The notes under the pieces were generated by a model. It was not told the DNA's origin and searched no databases. It saw only the letters and a list, made by a program, of their open reading frames with translations. From Variovorax davisae (GTDB taxonomy: Bacteria > Pseudomonadota > Gammaproteobacteria > Burkholderiales > Burkholderiaceae_C), in contig NZ_JASZYS010000008.1 of assembly GCF_030316845.1 (NCBI RefSeq), forward strand, positions 265,048 through 329,047: a stretch of DNA of 64,000 nucleotides. Direction: 5' to 3'. The position numbers were made by a program, and so were the translations under genes. Positions 44,231 to 52,195 of the stretch are shown here, one piece after another; the stretch's first letter is position 1, and every line of letters starts with the position of its first letter.

Positions 44231-44610
44231 GGCGGCTTTCCTCGCACGACCGCCTTCGATTCATTGATCTCGAGCGAGATCCGGCGCGCCAGTTCGAGGT
44301 CGCGTCCGAGGAAGAAGCCCAGCAGCGTGCGGATCGCGGCGATGGTGGCGAGGCGCCCGAGTTCGTCCCAGGTCGGCGCCACCACCGTCGAGACCAGGTC
44401 GGCTGCCAGCATGAATTCCAGCCCGACCATCAGCCAGCGCGACATGCCCTGCCACACGTCGAGGGACAGCTCGCTGGCCGTCGCTCCCGTGAACGCGCCG
44501 ACCAGCAGGTTCTTCGTCGCCAGCAGGGCGCCCACGGCGAGCAGCACCAAGGTCGCAGCCTCGAGCAGCTGGGACAGGATGATGGCCGAGGCGTGCAGCA
44601 ACTGTTCCAT
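44227..44610 (-). CDS. DUF1622-family membrane protein
   Basis: The 127-residue protein has about three membrane helices (12-34, 55-75, 85-105) and the family stretch WLMVGLEFMLAADLVSTVVAPTWDELGRLA. Family function is unknown. The ATG at 44610 begins the first helix. It has no ribosome site, and the -10-like element of promoter A ends 9 bp before it, so it may be translated from a nearly leaderless mRNA. An in-frame start upstream would run into the receiver gene. It overlaps the DUF202 gene by 4 bp. Confidence 0.85.
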   Translation of the reverse strand: MEQLLHASAIILSQLLEAATLVLLAVGALLATKNLLVGAFTGATASELSLDVWQGMSRWLMVGLEFMLAADLVSTVVAPTWDELGRLATIAAIRTLLGFFLGRDLELARRISLEINESKAVVRGKPP

Positions 44611-44619
44611 GGCTTTGCG

Positions 44620-44660
44620 GTTGTACCGGCAAGCGACCGTGCCCGGAACTAGCCTTTGGT
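44620..44660 (-). promoter_or_regulatory. FixJ-regulon-type promoter (copy A) before the DUF1622/DUF202 genes
   Basis: On the minus strand, ACCAAAGGCTAGT (44660-44648) is followed after exactly 22 bp by TACAAC (44625-44620). The motif overlaps the receiver-gene stop codon. Spacing and sequence match copies B and D, and copy C within one base. Confidence 0.65.
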
Positions 44661-45032
44661 TAAGTGGCTGCCGTGCCGGCGGATCGCCTCGAGCAGCTCG
44701 TCGCTCGAGAAGGGCTTGCGCAGCAGGCACGATCCGTTCGCCTCGATCGCCAGCCGGGCCAGCGCGGCATCGTCGCTGGCCGTGATGAACACCACCGGGA
44801 CCCGGATGTCGGCCGCCTGCATGCGCATCTGGACTTCGAAGCCGGACAGCCCCGGCATGTGGATGTCGAGGATCACGCAGGCCGGGCGCAGCGTGTCCAG
44901 CGAGGCCAGGAAATCCTCTCCCGATTCGAATGTGCTGACCCGATAGTCGGCCAGCCGCAGGACCCGCCCGAGCATCGTCCGCATGGGCGACTCGTCGTCC
45001 ACCACGGCGATAAGCGGATCGATGGCGTGCAC
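44649..45032 (-). CDS. Single-domain response regulator (receiver only)
   Basis: The 127-residue CheY-like receiver has the acidic pair Asp12/Asp13, phosphorylation site Asp56 (ILDIHMPG), Thr84/Ala85 (ITASDD) and Lys106 (LRKPF). No output domain follows. It may be a phosphate sink or second output of the kinase at 45715-47895. It starts with GTG at 45032, the only start that keeps the full first strand. No ribosome site is present, and the -10-like TACCTT of promoter B ends 6 bp upstream, so transcription could start at the GTG itself. Confidence 0.9.
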   Translation of the reverse strand: MHAIDPLIAVVDDESPMRTMLGRVLRLADYRVSTFESGEDFLASLDTLRPACVILDIHMPGLSGFEVQMRMQAADIRVPVVFITASDDAALARLAIEANGSCLLRKPFSSDELLEAIRRHGSHLTKG

Positions 45033-45038
45033 GGCAGG

Positions 45039-45079
45039 AAGGTACCGCGTTGCCGCGGCGGCGGGGACTGGTCTTTGGT
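45039..45079 (-). promoter_or_regulatory. FixJ-regulon-type promoter (copy B) before the lone receiver gene
   Basis: On the minus strand, ACCAAAGACCAGT (45079-45067) is followed after exactly 22 bp by TACCTT (45044-45039). The motif lies inside a perfect 8-bp inverted repeat, GGGGACTG and CAGTCCCC (45063-45070 and 45081-45088), which could also form a hairpin at the end of the FixJ-type gene. Confidence 0.65.
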
Positions 45080-45700
45080 TCAGTCCCCGGGCGCCGCCGG
45101 GATGCCGAGCCGGGCCGCGATGTGCATCAGCTCGGCCGCGGTCCGCACCTGCATGCGCTCCATGATGCGGGCCCGATGGAACTTGACGGTCTGCTCGACG
45201 ATGCCCAGGTCGGCCGCGATCTGCTTGTTGAGCCGGCCCTTGACCACGCCCGCGAGCACCTCGCGTTCGCGCGGCGTGAGCGTGGCCAGGCGCTGCTCGC
45301 AGGCCGTGCTGTCGGCCCTGGCGCGGCGCAGCGTCGCCGATTCCGCGAAGGCGGCCCGCACGGCGCCAGCCAGCGCCGGCGCGCCGACCGGCTTGGTGAG
45401 GAAATCAGCGGCGCCGGCCTTGATCGCCTTGACCGACATGGGGATGTCGCCGTGGCCGGTCAGGAACACGATCGGCCAGGCTTGTCCCGATTCGGCCAGG
45501 CGCTGCTGCAATGCGAGCCCGTCGAGTCCGGGCATGGTCACGTCCAGCACCAGGCAGCCTTCGGTCTCGGGGTCGGGCCGTGCCAGGAAGGCCTCGGCCG
45601 AGTCGAAGGTCCGCACCTCCCATTCGTCTTCCTGGCGCAGCATCCGGGCCAGCGCCCTTCGCACGGCGGGGTCGTCGTCGACCAGGAAGATGGTTGCCAT
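45080..45700 (-). CDS. FixJ/NarL-type response regulator (receiver plus LuxR HTH)
   Basis: The 206-residue protein has a receiver domain (1-120) with phosphorylation site Asp53 (VLDVTMPG) and Lys in FLTKPV. A LuxR-type helix-turn-helix (about 138-195; LTPREREVLAGVVKGRLNKQ, then EQTVKFHRARIMERM) follows. It would be phosphorylated by the kinase 14 bp upstream and bind DNA as a dimer. The ATG at 45700 has GGAG 6 bp upstream; an ATG at 45712 lacks one. Its likely target is the ACCAAAGGNCAGT motif found at four promoters in this window, including that of the lone receiver gene directly downstream. Confidence 0.93.
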   Translation of the reverse strand: MATIFLVDDDPAVRRALARMLRQEDEWEVRTFDSAEAFLARPDPETEGCLVLDVTMPGLDGLALQQRLAESGQAWPIVFLTGHGDIPMSVKAIKAGAADFLTKPVGAPALAGAVRAAFAESATLRRARADSTACEQRLATLTPREREVLAGVVKGRLNKQIAADLGIVEQTVKFHRARIMERMQVRTAAELMHIAARLGIPAAPGD

Positions 45701-45714
45701 GCGGGGCTCCATGA

Positions 45715-47895
45715 TCAGGCGGTCCGGCGCGCCGGCCAGGTGGCGCAGAAGGCGGCGCCGCTGTCCGGCGTATTGGCAACGTCGAGCGTGCCCCGGTGGC
45801 CCTCGACGATGGAGCGGCAGATCGCGAGTCCCATGCCCGTGCCGCCGGGCTTGGTGCTCCAGAAGGGGTCGAACAGGTACGGCATGTCGACCGCCGCGAT
45901 GCCGCTGCCCTGGTCGGTCACGCACAAGCGGACATCGGTGCCCCGCATCTCGGTGCGCACGACCAGCCTGCGGCGCTCCGGCGCGATGTCGCCCATGGCA
46001 TCGGCGGCGTTCAGGATCAGGTTCAACAGCACCTGCTGCAGTTGCACCCTGCCGCCGTCGACGGGCGCAAGCCCGGGGGCGAGCTCGGTCACCGCCTCGA
46101 CGTGCCGCGTCGTCAGCTCGGTGCGCACCAGCTCCAGGGTCTCGGACACCAGCTCGTTGAGATCCAGCGGCGCCAGCGTCATCTCCCCGCGCTTGAAGAG
46201 GGCGCCCAGCCGGCGGATCACTTCCGCTGCGCGCCGGTCCTCGGTGATGATGTCGTCGCAGATGGCCTGCAGTTCGTCCAGGTCGAGTGGCCGTTTCCCA
46301 AGCATCTTGCGCGCCGCTTCGGCGTTGCCGAGGATCGCCGCCAGCGGCTGGTTGAGCTGGTGGGCGATCGAGGCCGAAAGCTGTCCCAGCATCGACACGC
46401 GGGTCATGTGGGTGAGCGCCGATCGGTCCTTCTGGGCCTGGAGTTCGGCTTCCTTGCGAGCCGTGATGTCGAGCGCCACGCCGGTGATGCGCTGGCTGCC
46501 GCCTTTTTCGGCCCGGCCCCGTGCGGCGATCCACCGCACCTCGCCGCCGGGTTCGACAACGCGGTACTCGGCGTCGAGTTCCAGGTCGCGTTCGACGGCT
46601 TGCCGCGCGGCCTGTTGCAGGTCTTCGCGATCCGCCGGGTGCACGGAGTCGAGCACGTCGTCGAGCGAGCTGGCCGTGGTGCCGGCGTCCCTCGGGGACT
46701 TGCGGTCGACGTCCCAGATCCAGGTCGAAAGCCGCGAGGCACGCGCCGCGAGACTCATCCGGTCCTCGCTGCGTTCGAGCGCCAGTGCGGTGTGCCGGCG
46801 GCGACGCCGTTCGATGAACAGGGCGGCGATCAGCACGGCCTGGATCAGGAACAGCGCCATCGCCAGCAGCGCCTGCGTGCGATACAGGTCCCAGAAGGTC
46901 GGCTCCTTGAAGAAGACGGCTGTGTCCGGAGGAATGTCGGCCTCGGCGAGGCCCCAGCGGCGCATCTGGCGCCAGTCGACCTGGAGCATGGCCGGCAGCA
47001 CCGCCGGCAGGGCGACGGCCCGAGGCGCCACGCCATCGAGCAGCGCGTTGATCGCGTCCGCGGCGAGTCGTCCCATGTCGCGGTTCGCGGGCATGCGCCC
47101 GCCCACGATGCCGGTGCCGATGAACGCGCTGAACGGTCCGTAGACCGGCGCGCCGGTCGATGCGGTGGCGATCCCCGCGATGGCGTCGCGAGGCGAGTAG
47201 TCGCGCCCCGTGCCGTCCCGGTAGTAGCCGGGCGAGAACACCAGGTCGCCGGCTCCGAGCCCCTTGAGCCGCGCTTTCAGTGCCTCGGTCGTGAGGCCGG
47301 CGAGGTACTCGACCGCGGCCGGCTGGAGCGCAAGTTCGTCGAGCTCGGCGCGGGCCTGGGCTTCCCAGATGCGGTCGCGCGGGCTGGTGCCCGTGATGAC
47401 CAGCAGCCGGCGGGTGCCGGGATGCCAGCGCAGCGCCTGCTCGACGGTGCCGCGGAAGTCGTATTCGACCGGCACGCCGAGCAGCGGCACCTGCGTCGGC
47501 CGGAGGGTCTGCACATAGGCCTTGTCGATCCCCACATGGACCACCGGTGTGCCCGGGAACAGTGCCGGGCGATGGTAGAGGATGAAGTTCAACGCCGGGT
47601 CGCCGATGACGACGATGACCTGCGGCAGCCGCTCGGCATACTTTTCGCGAAGGTAGGTGGCAAGGTTCCGGTCGAATGCCTCGCCCGAGAAGGTGGGACG
47701 GTCGAGGAATTCCTGGAAGACCTCGACTGGCCGCGCCTCGGTGCTCGCGATCCGTTCGCGCATGGCGCGATCGACTTCGATGTTGGCCGGCAGCAGGCGG
47801 TTGTTGGAAAACAGCACCAGCACGTCCTTGGGCGTGACCTGCGCGATCGTGCCGGCAGAGATGCAGAGGCCGGCGAGCAGCACGACCCAGCCCAT
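45715..47895 (-). CDS. Sensor histidine kinase with ABC-type periplasmic binding domain and PAS domain
   Basis: The 726-residue protein has an N-terminal signal/anchor (1-19) and an ABC_sub_bind-like periplasmic domain (about 22-315). One membrane helix (338-361), a PAS domain (about 380-480), HisKA with His512 (AHQLNQPL) and HATPase_c (N box NLILNAADAM, G boxes DQGSGI and GGTGMGLAI) follow. It senses a periplasmic solute directly and phosphorylates the FixJ-type regulator next to it. The ATG at 47895 begins the anchor; the open frame to 48090 has no start signal and runs into the intergenic inverted repeat. Ligand unknown. Confidence 0.92.
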   Translation of the reverse strand: MGWVVLLAGLCISAGTIAQVTPKDVLVLFSNNRLLPANIEVDRAMRERIASTEARPVEVFQEFLDRPTFSGEAFDRNLATYLREKYAERLPQVIVVIGDPALNFILYHRPALFPGTPVVHVGIDKAYVQTLRPTQVPLLGVPVEYDFRGTVEQALRWHPGTRRLLVITGTSPRDRIWEAQARAELDELALQPAAVEYLAGLTTEALKARLKGLGAGDLVFSPGYYRDGTGRDYSPRDAIAGIATASTGAPVYGPFSAFIGTGIVGGRMPANRDMGRLAADAINALLDGVAPRAVALPAVLPAMLQVDWRQMRRWGLAEADIPPDTAVFFKEPTFWDLYRTQALLAMALFLIQAVLIAALFIERRRRRHTALALERSEDRMSLAARASRLSTWIWDVDRKSPRDAGTTASSLDDVLDSVHPADREDLQQAARQAVERDLELDAEYRVVEPGGEVRWIAARGRAEKGGSQRITGVALDITARKEAELQAQKDRSALTHMTRVSMLGQLSASIAHQLNQPLAAILGNAEAARKMLGKRPLDLDELQAICDDIITEDRRAAEVIRRLGALFKRGEMTLAPLDLNELVSETLELVRTELTTRHVEAVTELAPGLAPVDGGRVQLQQVLLNLILNAADAMGDIAPERRRLVVRTEMRGTDVRLCVTDQGSGIAAVDMPYLFDPFWSTKPGGTGMGLAICRSIVEGHRGTLDVANTPDSGAAFCATWPARRTA

Positions 47896-48025
47896 GGTCG
47901 GCGCACGCTTTGCGACGGCGTCCGGGGGGGCGTGCGCGGAGGTCCGGAACGGCAAGGAATGGTCTCGTCGAGGCGCGTCTGAATGGAGCCGATCATGAGT
48001 TCGACCCGGCTTGCCGCACAGTGGC

Positions 48026-48055
48026 CCAAGGTGCAGCGCCCCCTGCACCTTGGGG
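48026..48055. promoter_or_regulatory. Perfect 12-bp inverted repeat between the kinase and sulfatase genes
   Basis: CCCAAGGTGCAG-CGCCCC-CTGCACCTTGGG pairs over 12 bp in the 371-bp gap 47896-48266 between divergent genes. It has no T-tract on either strand, so an operator or a structured 5' leader of the kinase mRNA is more likely than a terminator. Other than this and promoter C, I see nothing in the gap. Confidence 0.55.
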
Positions 48056-48166
48056 CAATCGTGCGACTGTGGTCGCCGGCGTTGGCGCAATGCTCGCGTG
48101 TGTCGCAGCCGGCCCGCAAGCTGGTTTTCCTGGAGGCGAAGCCGACGCCGCCCCCGCGTCGTCTAT

Positions 48167-48207
48167 ACCAAAGGTCAGTTGCGCCGGGTAGCGCCACGCG
48201 GATGATC
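48167..48207 (+). promoter_or_regulatory. FixJ-regulon-type promoter (copy C) before the sulfatase
   Basis: ACCAAAGGTCAGT (48167-48179) is followed after 21-22 bp by GATGAT/ATGATC, the poorest -10 of the four copies. The following GCGG-rich spacer end resembles copy B. A 60-nt leader with AAGGAG then leads to the sulfatase ATG. Confidence 0.6.
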
Positions 48208-48266
48208 GCCATCTCCGCAACCTGCACCCTGCAGGGCGTCGGTCGATGACTACAAGGAGTTACGGT

Positions 48267-49778
48267 ATGGCGAAGAGCAAGAAGCCGAATTTTCTGGTGA
48301 TGTGGGGCGACGACATCGGGCAGTCGAACCTGAGCTGCTACACCAAGGGGATGATGGGCTACCGCACGCCCAACATCGACCGGATCGCGAAGGAGGGCAT
48401 GATCTTCACCGATGCCTACGCCGAGCAGAGCTGCACGGCCGGGCGCGCCTCCTTCATCACGGGCCAGTGCGGCCTGCGCACCGGCCTCACCAAGGTCGGC
48501 CTGCCTGGCGCCGAACTGGGCCTGAAGGCGGAGGACATCACGATTGCGGAGGCGCTCAAGCCGCTCGGCTACCGCACCGGCCAGTTCGGCAAGAACCACC
48601 TGGGCGACCGCGACGAGCATCTGCCGACGATGCACGGCTTCGACGAGTTCTTCGGCAACCTCTATCACCTGAATGCCGAAGAGGAGCCTGAGGAGGTCGA
48701 CTACCCGAACGTGAAGGACTTCCCGGACTTCAAGAAGAAATACGGCCCGCGCGGCGTGCTGCACTGCTATGCCGACGGCAAGGGCGGGCAGAAGATCGAG
48801 AACACCGGCCCGCTGACCAAGAAGCGCATGGAGACCTGCGACGACGAATTCCTGGCGGCGGCCAAGAAGTTCATCCAGGCCGCGCACGACGCCGACGAAC
48901 CCTTCTTCGTGTGGTTCAACACCTCGCACATGCACGCATGGACGCACGTCAAGCCCGAAAGCCGCGGCCAGTCGGGCCGCTGGCAGTCGGAGTACCACGA
49001 CGTGATGATCGACCACGACAAGTGCATCGGCGAGCTGCTCGACTTTTTGGACGAGCTCGGCATCGCCGACAACACCTTCGTGAAGTACAGCACCGACAAC
49101 GGCCCGCACATGAACACCTGGCCGGATGCGGGCACGACCCCGTTCCGCAACGAGAAGAACTCGAGCTGGGAAGGCGCCTACCGCATTCCCCTGATGGTGC
49201 GCTTTCCCGGCAAGATCGCCGCGGGTTCGGAGTCGAACGAGATCGTGAGCCACCTCGACTGGTTTCCCACCATCCTGGCGGCGGCCGGCGAGCCCGACAT
49301 CAAGGAAAAGCTCAAGAAGGGCCACAAGATCGGCAAGACCACCTACAAGGTCCATCTCGACGGCTACAACCTGGTGCCCTATCTCACGGGCAAGGAAGCC
49401 AAGAGTCCGCGCCCGGGCTTCATCTACTTCACCGACGAGGGCGATGTGGCGGCGCTGCGCTACGACCACTGGAAGATGCTGTTCATGGAGCAGCGCGTCA
49501 CCGGCACACTCAAGATCTGGCAGGAGCCTTTCGTGGTGCTGCGCACGCCCTACATCTTCAACCTGCGCATGGACCCGTACGAGCGCGCGCAGATCACGTC
49601 GAACACCTTCTACGACTGGATGTTCAGGCACATCTACCTGCTGGTGCCCGCGCAGGCCATCGTCGGGGAGTTCCTGGCGACCTTCAAGGAGTTCCCGCCA
49701 CGCCAGAAGGCGGCCAGCTTCAGCCTGGACCAAGTGATCGAGAAGATGACTGAAGCGTCTGGCGGCGGGGGGCACTAG
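48267..49778 (+). CDS. Sulfatase (arylsulfatase family), cytosolic form
   Basis: The 503-residue protein has the sulfatase fold with metal-binding Asp15/Asp16 (WGDDIG), the modifiable Cys56 in SCTAGRASFITG, and the distal metal pair STDNGPH (about 275-281). Motif I reads CTAGR, so the Pro of the canonical CxPxR formylglycine site is Ala. No signal peptide is seen: the start at 48267 is fixed by AAGGAG at 48254-48259, and the longer frame from 48246 adds no leader. It would hydrolyse a sulfate ester or act as a related phosphonate/phosphate hydrolase. It is the apparent target gene of the divergent two-component system. Confidence 0.9.
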   Translation: MAKSKKPNFLVMWGDDIGQSNLSCYTKGMMGYRTPNIDRIAKEGMIFTDAYAEQSCTAGRASFITGQCGLRTGLTKVGLPGAELGLKAEDITIAEALKPLGYRTGQFGKNHLGDRDEHLPTMHGFDEFFGNLYHLNAEEEPEEVDYPNVKDFPDFKKKYGPRGVLHCYADGKGGQKIENTGPLTKKRMETCDDEFLAAAKKFIQAAHDADEPFFVWFNTSHMHAWTHVKPESRGQSGRWQSEYHDVMIDHDKCIGELLDFLDELGIADNTFVKYSTDNGPHMNTWPDAGTTPFRNEKNSSWEGAYRIPLMVRFPGKIAAGSESNEIVSHLDWFPTILAAAGEPDIKEKLKKGHKIGKTTYKVHLDGYNLVPYLTGKEAKSPRPGFIYFTDEGDVAALRYDHWKMLFMEQRVTGTLKIWQEPFVVLRTPYIFNLRMDPYERAQITSNTFYDWMFRHIYLLVPAQAIVGEFLATFKEFPPRQKAASFSLDQVIEKMTEASGGGGH

Positions 49779-49791
49779 CGCCGCCGTGCCG

Positions 49792-49811
49792 GGTCGCCGC
49801 GCGCGGCGACC
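49792..49811. terminator. Perfect 20-bp palindrome between convergent genes
   Basis: GGTCGCCGCGCGCGGCGACC is its own reverse complement and folds as an 8-bp GC stem with a 4-nt loop. It lies in the 37-bp gap between the stops of the sulfatase and GntR genes, so it can serve both strands. It lacks a U-tract. Confidence 0.6.
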
Positions 49812-49815
49812 GGGC

Positions 49816-50562
49816 TCACACCGGGTCGAGGTCGGAATCGAGAATGCGCGAGATGTCCTCGCGCGTCTCCTCCAGCTGGACCAGCGTCGCCTGGCGCGCA
49901 CCCAGCGGGTCGCGGTTGAGCAGGGCCGTGAGGATCGCCTTGTGCCGGGGCAGCGACAAGGCGTGGGTGTCCGGCAGCTGGCTGCTGAGCTTGATCGACT
50001 CGCGCAGCGCCAGGGAGAGCATGTTCCCGATGTAGGCCAGGAGGTCGTTGTTCGTGGCCTCGGCGATGTGGCGGTGGAAGGCGAGGTCGGGCTCCAGGAG
50101 TTCCTCGGGCGTGGTCGCGCGTTCCATGCCCTTGTACGCCTCGGCGATGGCCTGAAGCGAATCCGGACTCGCCACCTTGGCCGCCAGTGCCGCCGCCGCC
50201 GGCTCGAAGATGCGCCGCACGGTCAGCAGCGTCTCGACGAATTCGGGTTGCGGCTTGGTCTGGATCAGCCAGTACAGCACGTCGGGATCGAGCAGGTGCC
50301 AGTTGCTGCGGGCACAGACGATCGCGCCGGCGCGTTGCTTCGAGACCACCAGGCCCTTGGCGACCAGCACCCGGGTGGCCTCCCGCAGCACCGGCCGGCT
50401 GACGTCGTAGGCCGCGCACAGCGACGCTTCCAGGGGCAGCCGCTCACCGGGCTTGTATTCGCCGGAAACGATCCGCAAGCCCAGGTCCCGCACGATCTGC
50501 GAGTGCATGCTCTTGCGATCGGGCGGCTGGCGATAGCCGGGGTCACGGTGCGACGCTTTCAT
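49816..50562 (-). CDS. FCD-domain GntR-family regulator of the arabinose locus
   Basis: The 248-residue protein has a winged helix (about 18-85; LPLEASLCAAYDVSRPVLREA) and an FCD domain (about 100-230) with DLAFHRHIAEATNN as metal/ligand segment. The start is uncertain: ATG 50562 was chosen, while a GTG at 50598 would add 12 residues and neither has a ribosome site. It ends the minus-strand arabinose operon and probably represses both arms through the AGT-N3-ACT sites at 59624-59636 and 59689-59699, with an arabinose-pathway acid as inducer. This is inferred from position and site type. Confidence 0.88.
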   Translation of the reverse strand: MKASHRDPGYRQPPDRKSMHSQIVRDLGLRIVSGEYKPGERLPLEASLCAAYDVSRPVLREATRVLVAKGLVVSKQRAGAIVCARSNWHLLDPDVLYWLIQTKPQPEFVETLLTVRRIFEPAAAALAAKVASPDSLQAIAEAYKGMERATTPEELLEPDLAFHRHIAEATNNDLLAYIGNMLSLALRESIKLSSQLPDTHALSLPRHKAILTALLNRDPLGARQATLVQLEETREDISRILDSDLDPV

Positions 50563-50634
50563 CTGCGAGGTGGTCCCATGGGAGGTTGCTGTCTGCACGC
50601 GATTGTCACATTCCGCCCGCCACGGCGAAAGCGC

Positions 50635-52155
50635 TCAGGATGGCTTGGCGTTCGAGGTGACGATCAGGTTCCAGGAGCCCGGCTTCAGGCGCGCCGTGAT
50701 CCGGTGGCCGTCGACCTCGACCGCCGCGAGGCTGCTGGGCGCGACGTTGTCGGGCGCTTCCTGGGTGTTGGTCGCCTTCATGTCCGTGTGATGGAGCTGC
50801 AGCGCCTCCACCAGGCGCTGCCGGTCGCCCAGCCCGCGCAGTTCGATGCTGATCTCCTGCTCGTCGCTCAGGTGGCGGTTGAGCGCGAAGATCGCCGTCT
50901 GGCCCGTGCTGTCGTCGTGCACCACGCTGGCGCACAGGTACGGCACTTCGGGAAAGGTCTTGGCCTGGTAGGTCGGCGAATGGATCACCGGCCGCAGCAC
51001 CCGGCCCCGGGCATAGCGGGCCGCCTGGGCGAACGGATGGAAGATGGTCTGGCGCCAGGCCGGTCCGCCCGGCTCGGTCATGATCGGGCCGATCACGTTC
51101 ACCAGCTGCGCCATGCAGGCGGTCTTGACGCGGTCGGCGTTGTTCATCATCACGATCAGCGCGCCGCCGACGGCCAGCGCGTCTTCGTGGTTGTAGACCT
51201 CCTCGATCAGCCGCGGCGCCTGCGGCCAGCCAGGCTTGCGCCGGTCGTCCAGCGTGCGGGCCTTGTACCAGACGTTCCATTCGTCGAAGGACAGCATGAT
51301 CCGCTTGTGCGAGTGCTTGCGCGCCGCCACGCTGTCGGCGACCGCCGCGATCTCCTTGATGAACAGGTCCATCTGGTCGATGTTGCCGAGGAACTCGGCC
51401 GTCGACGCGTGCGGATTCTCGAAGTAGGCATGCAGCGAGATGAAGTCGACGTCGTCGAAGCAGTGGTCGAGCACCGTATCCTCCCACTGGCCGAAGGTCG
51501 CCATGTCGTGCTTGGACGAACCGCAGGCGGCCAGCACCACCGTCGGGTCGACCCAGCGCATGACCTTGGCGGTCTCGTGCGCCAGGCGGCCGTACTCGTC
51601 GGCCGTCTTGGCGCAGATCTGCCAGGGGCCGTCCATCTCGTTGCCCAGGCACCAGAACTTGATGTCGTGCGGCTTCTCGTGGCCGTGTTCCTTGCGCAGC
51701 TCGGACAGGGTGGTGCCGCCCGGATGGTTGCAGTACTCGAGGAAGTGCCGCGCCTCGTCGGGCCCGCGGGTGCCGAGGTTGACGGCGAACATCGGCTCCA
51801 CGCCGGCGTCGCGGCACCAGTCCATGAACTCGTTGGTGCCGAACTGGTTGGTCTCGGTCGACAGCCAGGCCAGGTCGAGCCGGGTCGGGCGCTGGTCCTT
51901 CGGGCCGACGCCGTCTTCCCAGTTGTAGCCCGACAGGAAGTTGCCGCCGGGGTAGCGCACGATGGTCGTGCCCAGCTCCCGCGTCAGCGCCATCACGTCC
52001 TGGCGGAAGCCGCGCGGGTCGGCGCTTGGATGGCCGGGTTCGTAGATGCCCGTGTAGACGCAGCGGCCCATGTGCTCGACGAAGGTGCCGAACACGCGGC
52101 GGTCGAGTTCGGAGATGACGAAGTCGTTGTCGACGACCAGGCGGGTGGAGATCAT
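50635..52155 (-). CDS. Alpha-L-arabinofuranosidase (GH51)
   Basis: The 506-residue protein has the GH51 barrel with acid/base Glu173 (CLGNEMDGPW) and nucleophile Glu292 (LSFDEWNVWY), and a C-terminal beta-sandwich. The length is normal. No signal peptide is present, so it cleaves arabinofuranosyl units from imported oligosaccharides in the cytosol. It is downstream of the ABC importer genes (40 bp after the second binding protein) and supplies L-arabinose to the oxidative pathway on the other arm. A 72-bp gap leads to the GntR gene. Confidence 0.95.
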   Translation of the reverse strand: MISTRLVVDNDFVISELDRRVFGTFVEHMGRCVYTGIYEPGHPSADPRGFRQDVMALTRELGTTIVRYPGGNFLSGYNWEDGVGPKDQRPTRLDLAWLSTETNQFGTNEFMDWCRDAGVEPMFAVNLGTRGPDEARHFLEYCNHPGGTTLSELRKEHGHEKPHDIKFWCLGNEMDGPWQICAKTADEYGRLAHETAKVMRWVDPTVVLAACGSSKHDMATFGQWEDTVLDHCFDDVDFISLHAYFENPHASTAEFLGNIDQMDLFIKEIAAVADSVAARKHSHKRIMLSFDEWNVWYKARTLDDRRKPGWPQAPRLIEEVYNHEDALAVGGALIVMMNNADRVKTACMAQLVNVIGPIMTEPGGPAWRQTIFHPFAQAARYARGRVLRPVIHSPTYQAKTFPEVPYLCASVVHDDSTGQTAIFALNRHLSDEQEISIELRGLGDRQRLVEALQLHHTDMKATNTQEAPDNVAPSSLAAVEVDGHRITARLKPGSWNLIVTSNAKPS

Positions 52156-52195
52156 GTTGGCGTAGGGTGAAAGCGTGATGGAGGGGCGCGGTGCG

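Noticed and set aside
48246..48266. An earlier start for the sulfatase giving seven extra residues
   Set aside because: The AAGGAG ribosome site lies within that extension and serves the ATG at 48267; the extra residues do not form a signal peptide.
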